NCBI GenBank assembly: GCA_938008435.1
Contig: CALLKK010000012.1
Span: 124,001-188,000, forward strand
Length of the DNA: 64,000 nt
Reading direction: 5' to 3'
Source: an uncultured Steroidobacter sp.
GTDB lineage: Bacteria; Pseudomonadota; Gammaproteobacteria; Steroidobacterales; Steroidobacteraceae
The translations under genes and the position numbers were made by a program. Shown here one piece after another: positions 43,967 to 54,729 of this stretch (position 1 is its first letter; every line of letters starts with the position of its first letter). The notes below the pieces were generated by a model. It was not told the DNA's origin. It made no database searches and saw only the letters and a program-made list of their open reading frames with translations.

Positions 43967-44916
43967 GCAAGCGCATCACCGATCCCAAAGATTTTGGCCG
44001 CGTGGCGGTGCTGATGGGCGGCACCTCGTCGGAGCGCGAGGTTTCGCTGATCTCGGGTCAGAACGTGCTCGATGCGCTCTTGCGCAAAGGCGTCGATGCC
44101 TACGCCGTGGACGGCATCGCCGGCATCGTGGCGGAGATCAACGCACGCCGATGCGATCGTGTCTTCAACGTGCTGCACGGAAATGCAGGCGGCGGCGAAG
44201 ACGGTGTGCTGCAAGGGCTGCTCGAAGCCTACGGCGTGCCCTATACCGGCTCGGGCGTGCTCGGCTCGGCGCTCACAATGGACAAGATCCGCACCAAGCA
44301 GGTGTGGCAGGCAATCGGTTTGCCAACGCCGAACTACGTGCGCATTTCGCCCAACGACGATGTCGTGGCAGCGGCGCGCTCGCTTGGTTTGCCCGTGGTG
44401 GTCAAGCCCGCGTGCGAAGGATCGAGCGTCGGGATCTCGCGCGTCTTCGACGAGGGCGATCTGCGTCAGGCCGTCGAGCTCGCGGCGCGCTATCCCGGCG
44501 AGCTGCTCATGGAGCAGCTGATCGAGGGCGATGAGTACACCGTCGGCATCCTCGAGGAGGAGGCGCTGCCGACCATTCGCATCGTGCCGGCAGGCGAGTA
44601 CTACGACTATCACGCCAAGTACATCGCCGATGACACGCAGTACATCTGTCCCGGACTGAGCGGCGCAGACGAAGAAGAGATGCGCGCGCTCGCGCTCGCA
44701 GCGTTCCGCGCCGCCGGCTGCAGCGGTTGGGGGCGCGTCGATCTGATGCGCGATCGCGCCGGGCGCAACTTCCTGCTCGAAGTGAATACCGCACCCGGCA
44801 TGACGAGCCATTCGCTCGTGCCGATCGCCGCGAAGGCGCTCGGCATCGATTTCGATGAGCTCGTCTGGCGCGTGCTCGAGACGACCTTTCGCGACGCGCA
44901 AGGAGGTCAGCCGTGA
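43963..44916 (+). CDS. ddl: D-alanine-D-alanine ligase
   Basis: Makes the D-Ala-D-Ala dipeptide used by MurF. The 317-aa ATP-grasp enzyme has VAVLMGGTSSEREVSL at the N-terminus, NVLHGNAGGGEDGVLQG, VVKPACEGSSVGI and the metal site FLLEVNTAPGMTSHS. The glutamine/histidine of the usual HGxxGEDG motif appears as HGNAGGGEDG, one residue longer, which is a small oddity. The ATG at 43963 has a GGAG sequence 7 bases upstream. It overlaps ftsQ by GTGA. Confidence 0.95.
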   Translation: MSKRITDPKDFGRVAVLMGGTSSEREVSLISGQNVLDALLRKGVDAYAVDGIAGIVAEINARRCDRVFNVLHGNAGGGEDGVLQGLLEAYGVPYTGSGVLGSALTMDKIRTKQVWQAIGLPTPNYVRISPNDDVVAAARSLGLPVVVKPACEGSSVGISRVFDEGDLRQAVELAARYPGELLMEQLIEGDEYTVGILEEEALPTIRIVPAGEYYDYHAKYIADDTQYICPGLSGADEEEMRALALAAFRAAGCSGWGRVDLMRDRAGRNFLLEVNTAPGMTSHSLVPIAAKALGIDFDELVWRVLETTFRDAQGGQP

Positions 44917-45731
44917 TCTTCGGGTCTTCGGCACGGCGCAATCGACGCAAGCGTCCCGAACGGACGCCGCGTGCTTGGCTCGCTTGGATCCAGCCGCTGC
45001 TCGAAGGCGGTCTGCGTACGGCGCTCGGCATCGCGGGCTTCATCGCCGGCACTTCGATCATGTTGTGGGGGCTGATGCTGGCGCTCGATCAGCCGATTCG
45101 GCGCATCGATGCGGTCGGACAGTTCAAGCGCGTCGCGCCCGTGCAGATCGAAGAAGTCGTCGCGCCGTTTCGCGGCGCGGGCTTCCTATCGGTCGACTTG
45201 AAGGCGCTGCGCGAAGCCGTCGAGTCGATCCCGTGGATCGATCGCGTGCGCATCGAGCGGCGCTGGCCGAATACGTTGCGCGTCGCAGTGACGGAGCACG
45301 TCGCGGCGGCGCGTTGGGGCGAAGACGGGCTCATGAATACGCGCGGCGAGCTGTTCCTGCGCGGCGCCCGGCACATTCCGCCGGAGCTGCCGCAACTGAA
45401 CGGCCCGCCCGGTACGGAAGCACAGGTGGCGAAGCTCTATCTCGACACCTATCCGCGTCTGCTTGCCGTGGGGCTGCGCTTGGAGCGCGTCGATCTCGAT
45501 GCGCGCGGCGCCTGGTCGCTCACGCTGGCGAACGGCGTCGAGATTCGTCTCGGTCGGCAGGACGTGCAGGAGCGCCTCGAGCGCTTCATTCGCGTGGCCT
45601 CGCCGCTCGTCGCGCAGAGGAGCGGCGAGGTGAGCTATGTGGATCTGCGCTACAGCAACGGTTTCTCGGTTGGTTGGAATCCGTCCGCACGCGTCGCCCA
45701 AGGGCTCGATGCGGCGGGCTCGGGAGCTTGA
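44913..45731 (+). CDS. ftsQ: Cell division protein FtsQ
   Basis: A bitopic inner-membrane divisome protein that binds FtsB and FtsL. The 272-aa protein has a basic cytoplasmic start, a membrane helix at about residues 40-60, a POTRA domain (IEEVVAPFRGAGFLSVDLKALREAVESIPWIDRVRIERRWPNTL region), and a beta domain ending in FSVGWN. The GTG at 44913 has a perfect AGGAGGT ribosome-binding site. It is followed by an 84-base gap before ftsA. Confidence 0.94.
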   Translation: MIFGSSARRNRRKRPERTPRAWLAWIQPLLEGGLRTALGIAGFIAGTSIMLWGLMLALDQPIRRIDAVGQFKRVAPVQIEEVVAPFRGAGFLSVDLKALREAVESIPWIDRVRIERRWPNTLRVAVTEHVAAARWGEDGLMNTRGELFLRGARHIPPELPQLNGPPGTEAQVAKLYLDTYPRLLAVGLRLERVDLDARGAWSLTLANGVEIRLGRQDVQERLERFIRVASPLVAQRSGEVSYVDLRYSNGFSVGWNPSARVAQGLDAAGSGA

Positions 45732-45815
45732 GACGGACATGATTGAAGCGATCGATTCACAACGACGGATCACTCATCGGGGCCAGCTGCGGCTTCGAGC
45801 GGAGTAAGCGACAGA

Positions 45816-47051
45816 ATGGCCAGAAAGAACGACCGTAACTTGATCGTCGGGCTCGACATCGGCACGTCGAAGGTCGTTGCGATCGTCGGGGAGATGACGC
45901 ACGACGGACGTATCGAAGTCGTCGGGTTGGGCTCGCATCCCTCGCGGGGGCTGAAGCGCGGCGTCGTCGTCAATATTGAATCGACCGTACAGTCGATTCA
46001 GCGCGCGGTCGAGGAAGCCGAGCTGATGGCCGGGTGCGAGATTCATTCGGTGTACGCGGGCATCGCCGGAAGCCACGTGCGCAGCCTCAACTCGCACGGC
46101 ATCGTCGCGATCCGCAATAAAGAAGTGACGGCCGAAGACGTCGAGCGGGTGATCGACGCGGCGCGCGCAGTCGCGATTCCGGCCGATCAGAAGATCCTGC
46201 ACATCCTGCCGCAGGAATTCCTGATCGACAGCCAGGAGGGTATTCGCGAGCCGATCGGCATGTCCGGCGTACGGCTCGAAGCGAAGGTGCACATCGTCAC
46301 CGGCGCCGAGAGCGCGGCGCAGAACATCGTCAAGTGCGTGCAGCGCTGCGGGCTGTCGGTCGAGGACATCGTGCTCGAGCAGCTCGCCTCGAGCTATGCC
46401 GTGCTCGCGGACGACGAGAAGGAGCTCGGCGTGTGCCTCGTCGATATCGGCGGCGGCACGACCGATCTCGCCGTCTTCTCGGGCGGTGCGATCCGGCATA
46501 CCGCCGTGATTCCGATCGCGGGCGATCAAGTGACGAACGACATCGCGGTGAGCTTGCGCACGCCGACGCATCACGCGGAGGAGATCAAGCTCAAGTACGC
46601 ATGCGCGCTGTCGCAGCTCGCGAACGCCGACGAAACGATCGAAGTACCGAGCGTCGGCGATCGTCCGGCGCGGCGGCTGGCGCGGCAGACGCTCGCCGAA
46701 GTGGTCGAGCCGCGCTACGAGGAACTGTTCATGCTGGTGCGCGAGGAGCTGCGTCGCTCGGGCTTCGAAGAAGTCATCGCAGCGGGCGTCGTGCTCACCG
46801 GCGGCAGCGCCAAGATGGAAGGAGCGGTCGAGCTCGCCGAAGAAGTGTTCCACATGCCGGTCCGTCTCGGCGTGCCGCAGCACATCATCGGTCTCGTCGA
46901 TGTCGTCAGCAATCCGATTCACTCGACCGGTGTCGGCTTGCTGCTCTACGGACGTGAGAACTACCTGCGCGGCCGTCGCGAATCGCCGCTCGGCGGCAAC
47001 GTGCGCGGCGTGTGGGATCGGATGAAGGCGTGGTTTCAGGGGAATTTCTGA
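45816..47051 (+). CDS. ftsA: Cell division protein FtsA
   Basis: An actin-like ATPase that tethers FtsZ to the membrane. The 411-aa protein has the phosphate-1 motif IVGLDIGTSKVVAIVGE, the 1C domain, the DIGGGTTDLAVF phosphate-2 motif, GVVLTGGSAKMEG, and the C-terminal amphipathic membrane-binding helix WDRMKAWFQGNF. Confidence 0.97.
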   Translation: MARKNDRNLIVGLDIGTSKVVAIVGEMTHDGRIEVVGLGSHPSRGLKRGVVVNIESTVQSIQRAVEEAELMAGCEIHSVYAGIAGSHVRSLNSHGIVAIRNKEVTAEDVERVIDAARAVAIPADQKILHILPQEFLIDSQEGIREPIGMSGVRLEAKVHIVTGAESAAQNIVKCVQRCGLSVEDIVLEQLASSYAVLADDEKELGVCLVDIGGGTTDLAVFSGGAIRHTAVIPIAGDQVTNDIAVSLRTPTHHAEEIKLKYACALSQLANADETIEVPSVGDRPARRLARQTLAEVVEPRYEELFMLVREELRRSGFEEVIAAGVVLTGGSAKMEGAVELAEEVFHMPVRLGVPQHIIGLVDVVSNPIHSTGVGLLLYGRENYLRGRRESPLGGNVRGVWDRMKAWFQGNF

Positions 47052-47312
47052 AGCCACGCGCGGCAGTAATCAGATGGCGAACATGACGGAGTGATGGAGA
47101 GAGGCGGAAGGAAAACGAGCGATCGGCAAGGATGCGACGAGCACAGGGACGAGTAAGGGCGCGAGAGGGCAGAGAAGCGGAGATCGAAGGGTGGCGAAGG
47201 TGCGCGGAAAGATTTCGTTGAGCGAAGTGCGGCTTGCGAGCCGAGTCGAAGTTGTTTGTCAGCCCACAACCAACGGCCAGTTTGTTTAGAATTCACATCG
47301 AGGGGACTAACG

Positions 47313-48491
47313 ATGTTTGTACTTGCTGATACTGAAAACCAAGGCGCCGTGATCAAAGTCATCGGTGTGGGCGGCGGCGGCGGTAACGCCGTGGCTCACA
47401 TGGTGAGCACGGGTATCGAAGGCGTAGATTTCATCTGCATCAACACCGACGCGCAGGCGCTCAAGCACTCCAAGGTGAAGGTGAGCCTGCAGATCGGCTG
47501 CAACATCACCAAGGGTCTCGGCGCAGGCGCCGATCCCGAGGTGGGCCGTCAGGCAGCGATGGAAGACCGCGATCGCATCATCGAGATGATCGAAGGGTCG
47601 GACATGCTGTTCATCACGGCGGGCATGGGCGGCGGCACCGGCACGGGTGCGGCGCCGGTCGTTGCGCAAGTCGCGAAGGAGCTCGGCATTCTGACGGTTG
47701 CAGTCGTGACGAAGCCTTTCGACATGGAAGGCAGCAAGCGCCTGTCGGCGGCGGAGCAAGGCATTGCCGAGCTCAGCAAGCACGTCGATTCGCTCATCAC
47801 GATTCCGAATCAGAAGCTGCTGACGGTGCTCGGCGGCGACGTGACGCTGCTCGATGCGTTCAAGGCGGCGAACCAAGTGCTGCAAGGCGCTGTCCAAGGC
47901 ATCGCTGAGCTGATCACGCGTCCGGGCATGATCAACGTCGACTTCGCCGACGTGCGTACGGTGATGGCCGAGACGGGCATGGCGATGATGGGCTCGGGTT
48001 CGGGCCGCGGCGAGAATCGTGCGCGTGAAGCGGCCGAGGCAGCCGTGTCGAGCCCGCTGCTCGAGGACGTGAACCTGTCCGGCGCTCATGGCCTGCTGAT
48101 CAACGTCACGGCGGGACCCGATCTGCGCACCAGCGAGTTCAGCATCGTGGGCGATACGGTCAAGCAGTACGCCTCGGAAGATGCGAACGTGGTCGTCGGC
48201 TGCGTCATCGATCCGGAGATGCGCGAGGAAATCCGTGTCACGGTGGTGGCGACGGGCATCGGCCGTCCGGTGGCAGCGAGTCAGCAACCCGCCGACACGC
48301 GTCGCATGACGGCGATTGCGGGCGGTCGCAGCCGCGTGCCGACCTTGGACGATCTGCACGTGCCGACCTACATCCGCAACCAGCGCGAGATGCACGTCTC
48401 GGCGCAGCGCCGTGCGGTCGGCGACGGGCTCAGCGTCGAGGATCCGACGTTGCTCGATATCCCGGCATTTCTGCGCCGGCAGGCCGATTAA
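47313..48491 (+). CDS. ftsZ: Cell division protein FtsZ
   Basis: The tubulin-like GTPase that forms the division ring. The 392-aa protein has the GTP-binding GGGTGTG at residues 106-112, the NQKLL T7-loop region with NVDFADVRTVM, and the conserved C-terminal peptide LDIPAFLRRQ that binds FtsA and ZipA. The ATG at 47313 has a GAGGGGA ribosome-binding site. A TAGAAT -10-like sequence at 47287-47292 may begin a separate ftsZ transcript, but no matching -35 at good spacing was found. Confidence 0.98.
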   Translation: MFVLADTENQGAVIKVIGVGGGGGNAVAHMVSTGIEGVDFICINTDAQALKHSKVKVSLQIGCNITKGLGAGADPEVGRQAAMEDRDRIIEMIEGSDMLFITAGMGGGTGTGAAPVVAQVAKELGILTVAVVTKPFDMEGSKRLSAAEQGIAELSKHVDSLITIPNQKLLTVLGGDVTLLDAFKAANQVLQGAVQGIAELITRPGMINVDFADVRTVMAETGMAMMGSGSGRGENRAREAAEAAVSSPLLEDVNLSGAHGLLINVTAGPDLRTSEFSIVGDTVKQYASEDANVVVGCVIDPEMREEIRVTVVATGIGRPVAASQQPADTRRMTAIAGGRSRVPTLDDLHVPTYIRNQREMHVSAQRRAVGDGLSVEDPTLLDIPAFLRRQAD

Positions 48492-48699
48492 GGGAAAAGC
48501 TGTGGGCGTGCGGCTGTAGGCTATAGGCCGGTTGGCCGCCGCCTTCGGCAGCGGGAAGCAGCGGACGCTTGTCGGGGAAATCCCGCGGTGTTACGGTGCG
48601 CGCGCGTTTTTTTGGAGTGAATGATGCAGTTCGGTGGTTCCCAATTCTGCGCCCACATCACCTTCGCGGCCGAAGGTCGCAGGAGCTGAGGGGACCGCC

Positions 48700-49617
48700 A
48701 TGCTTCGTCAGCGCACGCTCAAGAACACGATCCGCGCCACCGGCGTCGGGCTGCACTCGGGCAAGAAAGTGCTCATGGTGCTGCGTCCGGCGCCGCCCGA
48801 TACGGGCGTGGTCTTCCGCCGCACCGACCTCGACGAGCCGAACGAGGTTCGCGCGCATGCCTTGAATGTCGGCGAGACGATGCTCGGCACGACGCTCATC
48901 AGCGGTCCTGTCCGCGTGGCGACGATCGAGCATCTGCTCTCGGCCTTCGCCGGCCTCGGTATCGACAATGCTTATGTCGAATTGTCGGCCGAAGAAGTGC
49001 CGATCATGGACGGTAGCGCCGGTCCGTTCGTGTTCCTGCTGCAGTCGGCCGGTATCGAAGAGCAGCCCGCGCCGAAGCGTTTCGTGCGCATCCTCGAGCC
49101 CATCCAGGTCGAGGACGGCGACAAGTGGGCGCGCTTTACGCCCTACAACGGCTTCAAGGTCAACTTCGAGATAGAGTTCGATCACCCGGTCTTCAAGAAG
49201 CGTGCGCAGACGGCGACGATGGATTTCTCCACGACGTCGTTTCTCAAGGAGATCAGCCGCGCGCGCACCTTCGGCTTCATGCGCGACCTCGAATTCCTGC
49301 GTTCGAAGAATCTCGCGCTCGGCGGCACGCTCGAGAATGCGATCGTGCTCGACGATTACCGCGTGCTCAACGAGGACGGGTTGCGCTACGAGGACGAGTT
49401 CGTCAAGCACAAGATTCTCGATGCGATCGGCGATCTGTACTTGCTCGGACGCAGCGTGATCGGCGAGTTCAGCGGCTACAAGTCCGGCCATGCGCTCAAC
49501 AATCAGCTGCTGCGCAAGCTTCTTGCCACGCCGCGCGCGTGGGAAGAGATCACGTTCGAGGACGCCAAGGACGCGCCGATCTCGTACGTGCCGGCCGCCG
49601 CGATGGCGACGGCTTAA
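48700..49617 (+). CDS. lpxC: UDP-3-O-acyl-N-acetylglucosamine deacetylase
   Basis: The first committed step of lipid A synthesis. The 305-aa zinc enzyme begins MLRQRTLKNTIRATGVGLHSG and has the metal histidine H78 in TIEHLLSAFAG, the EEVPIMDGSAGPF segment, and the catalytic-site GHALNNQLL with H264. It marks the end of the dcw cluster. The ATG at 48700 has a GAGGGGA sequence upstream. The 208 bases before it include a short copy of the GGCTGTAGG repeat (48512-48520) and a T-run at 48607-48613. Confidence 0.97.
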   Translation: MLRQRTLKNTIRATGVGLHSGKKVLMVLRPAPPDTGVVFRRTDLDEPNEVRAHALNVGETMLGTTLISGPVRVATIEHLLSAFAGLGIDNAYVELSAEEVPIMDGSAGPFVFLLQSAGIEEQPAPKRFVRILEPIQVEDGDKWARFTPYNGFKVNFEIEFDHPVFKKRAQTATMDFSTTSFLKEISRARTFGFMRDLEFLRSKNLALGGTLENAIVLDDYRVLNEDGLRYEDEFVKHKILDAIGDLYLLGRSVIGEFSGYKSGHALNNQLLRKLLATPRAWEEITFEDAKDAPISYVPAAAMATA

Positions 49618-49683
49618 GTAAAGTCGATTCTCTAACCGATCGATACCTCGCGGGCACGACGCCACGTGTGCGCCTTGTCGCGC

Positions 49684-49992
49684 TCATTCTCCTTGTGCGG
49701 TCGGTCGGCCCACTCGCACCTTCACCTTTGTGAACTGCGTCTCGCCGGCAGCGTGCAGGCGCTCCAGGAGCTGCTTCTGCGCATATCTAATATGTGTCGC
49801 CCAGGTGGCCGAGTCGGCCAGCACGATCAGCGTATCGCCGCGACAACTCGCTGAAATTACATGGTCTTTTTCAGGGCCCGCGAGCGCTTGCCGGACGCGG
49901 TCGGCGAGCTCCACCGTTGCCTGCGCGCGCCGTTCGAGCTGGGCGAGCAGCGTCCCAAGCCCCTCCGAGACCGGTTTGAACGAGTCAGACAT
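49684..49992 (-). CDS. DUF721/DciA-family protein
   Basis: A 102-aa protein of the DUF721 family, whose DciA member loads the replicative helicase DnaB in bacteria lacking DnaC. The conserved helical KH-like core is visible in the ALAGPEKDHVISASCRGDTLIVLADSATWATHIRYAQKQLL region. It is on the minus strand between lpxC and the M23 peptidase, the common location in gammaproteobacteria. The ATG at 49992 is chosen over an upstream start that would run into the riboswitch promoter. Confidence 0.82.
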   Translation of the reverse strand: MSDSFKPVSEGLGTLLAQLERRAQATVELADRVRQALAGPEKDHVISASCRGDTLIVLADSATWATHIRYAQKQLLERLHAAGETQFTKVKVRVGRPTAQGE

Positions 49993-50026
49993 CGGCTGAT
50001 TGCTCCGCAGTATGTGTCGTAGACGC

Positions 50027-50056
50027 TTGATCTTTGGCAAGTTGATTCTGCATATT
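50027..50056 (+). promoter_or_regulatory. Predicted promoter of the riboswitch-M23 transcript
   Basis: TTGATC at 50027-50032 and CATATT at 50051-50056 are 18 bases apart. The start of transcription would fall near 50062, at the 5' side of the cyclic-di-GMP riboswitch. Confidence 0.5.
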
Positions 50057-50059
50057 CCA

Positions 50060-50152
50060 GCCACTGCTCAGGGCAAACCCGTCGAAAGGCGGGGACGCAA
50101 AGCTTCCGGTCTAAGGGTCGCTCCGGCGACCACGATAGCGGGGCTGCCAGGA
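50060..50152 (+). ncRNA. Cyclic-di-GMP-I (GEMM) riboswitch
   Basis: The conserved GEMM-I blocks occur in order: CAGGGCAAACC, a TCGAAAGG tetraloop region, GGGACGCAAAGC, TTCCGGTCTAA, and ATAGCGGGG. This matches the class-I aptamer, with the GAAA tetraloop of P2 docking onto P3. It lies upstream of the M23 peptidase gene on the same strand. The 128 bases that follow contain a GGTGCTG/CAGCGCC hairpin and a short T-run at 50250-50254, which may form the expression platform; whether it acts on transcription or translation is unclear. Confidence 0.93.
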
Positions 50153-50280
50153 TGTACAACTCGAACTATTCGGTTCTACGTCCAACCGTAAGCGACGAGC
50201 GCAGGCAGGTGCTGTGAGGTCCAGCGCCCCGAGGAGCTGTGCTGCGCCGTTTTTCGAGTCGAGGCGACGAGGATGAGTGC

Positions 50281-51192
50281 ATGAACGTCATCGTGTTTTC
50301 CAAGCGGCTGGGGAAAGCTCGCCAGTTCGAGCTCGGCCGGCCGATGGCGATGACGGTCATCATCGCGTGCCTCGCCGTTCTGCTGGGCGGCACGCTTTTT
50401 CTCGGTATGCAGCTCGGTCGCACCAGCGACCCGATCGAACACGTCGGCGAATGGGGCGCGGCGCTCGAAGCGCAACGCCAGGAAATCCTCGCCGCGAAGC
50501 GCGAGCTGCAGGAGCGCTTGGATGCGCTGGCAACGCGCGTCGGGCAAATGAATGCACACGTGATCCGCCTCGATGCCCTTGGTCGGCGGCTCACGGAAAT
50601 GGCCAATCTCGACAAGGGCGAATTCAACTTCGATACCCCGCCGGCGCTCGGTGGTCCCGAAGGTCTTGTCGAAGGAGCGGTCGCGACCGCGCCGGATCTC
50701 ACGGCGATGCTCGATGAGCTCACCCGGCAGATCAAAGACCGCGAACGACAGCTCAGCGTCCTCGAAAGCCTGATTTCCAACCGCAACTTGAGCCGTCAGA
50801 TCGTCCCCGGCGGGCGTCCGGTGACCCAGGGTTGGATTTCCTCTTACTTCGGTCATCGCACCGATCCGTTCACCGGCCGCAAGGTCTTCCATCGCGGCGT
50901 CGATTTCGCCGGTCCGGCGGGTGCGCAAGTGGTGGCGGTGGCCTCGGGCGTGGTGACTTACGCCAAGGATCGCTTCGGCTACGGCAAGACCGTGGAGATC
51001 AACCACGGCAACGGCTACGTGACCCGCTATGCGCACAATCAGCGCCTCCTCGTCGCCGAAGGCGATACGGTCCAGAAGGGCCAGCCGATTGCACTGATCG
51101 GCTCGACCGGTCGGTCGACGGGGCCGCACCTGCACTTCGAAGTCCTGAAGCAGGGGCGGGCGGTCGATCCGATGAGCTTCGTCAAGCGCTGA
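50281..51192 (+). CDS. M23 (LytM-type) peptidoglycan metallopeptidase, membrane anchored
   Basis: A 303-aa predicted endopeptidase or divisome activator in the periplasm. One N-terminal membrane helix lies at about residues 20-42, a coiled coil follows (90-170 region), and the LytM domain is complete with H204 and D208 in HRGVDFAG and the HLH motif at 283-285, all zinc ligands or catalytic residues. The ATG at 50281 begins MNVIVFSK. Location between dciA and secA is usual, but expression behind a cyclic-di-GMP riboswitch suggests wall remodelling is tied to lifestyle signalling. Confidence 0.93.
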   Translation: MNVIVFSKRLGKARQFELGRPMAMTVIIACLAVLLGGTLFLGMQLGRTSDPIEHVGEWGAALEAQRQEILAAKRELQERLDALATRVGQMNAHVIRLDALGRRLTEMANLDKGEFNFDTPPALGGPEGLVEGAVATAPDLTAMLDELTRQIKDRERQLSVLESLISNRNLSRQIVPGGRPVTQGWISSYFGHRTDPFTGRKVFHRGVDFAGPAGAQVVAVASGVVTYAKDRFGYGKTVEINHGNGYVTRYAHNQRLLVAEGDTVQKGQPIALIGSTGRSTGPHLHFEVLKQGRAVDPMSFVKR

Positions 51193-51368
51193 CCGACAGC
51201 GCCGAGCGCGGGGCGGCCTTCGCGCGATTCTCTCCTTGGATCCCGACCTTACGCTCGGCTCTTGCAATCCTTGCCGAGCGCCCTGAACTTGCGTTGATCT
51301 GCGGGATCTGACGATCAAGCCCGCGTGTACAATACTGCCCCTTTTCTGCCCCACCCCGGAGTTCGAGC

Positions 51369-54098
<2,730 letters not shown>

Positions 54099-54164
54099 GC
54101 GAAGCCGTCAGCGGATTTCTCGAACGGTGCCGGCTCGCGCAGGTCAAGGAGTGCTGCTCTGTCC

Positions 54165-54593
54165 GTGAGCCCTTCAGCAGACGCGCCCGTCCGGCACTTG
54201 CATGTCGTCGCCGGCGCGCTCTTCGATGCGCAAGGCCGGGTGCTGATCGCACAGCGCCCTGCGGGCAAGCACATGGCCGGCGGCTGGGAATTTCCCGGCG
54301 GCAAGCTCGAGCCGAACGAAGATCGCTTCGCAGGACTGCGGCGCGAGCTGCGCGAAGAGCTCGGCATCGAGACGCTGCGCGCGCGACCGCTCATCGCCTA
54401 CGAGCATCGCTATGCGGATCGCACCGTGCTGCTCGATTTGTGGATCGTCGAGGCGTACGAAGGCGAGCCGCGTTCCCTCGATTCGCAACCGCTCAAGTGG
54501 GTGACGCTCGCCGACCTCGACCACGTCGGGTTGCTGGAAGCGGACAAACCGATGGTCGAGGCGCTTCGCGCGGCTGTAGGCTCTACGCTCTAG
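54165..54593 (+). CDS. mutT: 8-oxo-dGTP diphosphatase MutT
   Basis: Removes oxidised dGTP from the nucleotide pool. The 142-aa protein has the Nudix box with G46, E52, R60-E61, E64-E65 and G67, preceded by the MutT-like GGWEFPGGKLEPNE. The start is GTG at 54165. The last seven codons and the stop (from about 54572) lie inside a palindromic GGCTGTAGGC repeat, so the natural C-terminus has been replaced by repeat-encoded residues AVGSTL. Confidence 0.92.
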   Translation: MSPSADAPVRHLHVVAGALFDAQGRVLIAQRPAGKHMAGGWEFPGGKLEPNEDRFAGLRRELREELGIETLRARPLIAYEHRYADRTVLLDLWIVEAYEGEPRSLDSQPLKWVTLADLDHVGLLEADKPMVEALRAAVGSTL

Positions 54594-54716
54594 GCTGTAG
54601 GCTGTGGCTAGAGCGCGCTTCGCGCGCTTGTTAACTTTCAAGACTACCCGCCCGAAGCGGCGTCGTTACCACGAAGTGGCTTTAGCTAGAGCCTACAGCC
54701 TACAGTCTACAGCCCA
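54571..54716. repeat. Palindromic GGCTGTAGGCT repeat element between mutT and the oligopeptidase
   Basis: Left arm 54572-54606 contains GGCTGTAGGCT twice; the right arm 54686-54716 contains its complement (GCCTACAGCCTACAG). The centre has GAGCGCGC-TTC-GCGCGCTT (54611-54629) and a second small hairpin. The arms are built of overlapping 7-base units. It forms the end of the mutT coding region and the leader of the oligopeptidase gene. Confidence 0.75.
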
Positions 54717-54729
54717 AGGTTCAGCCTCC

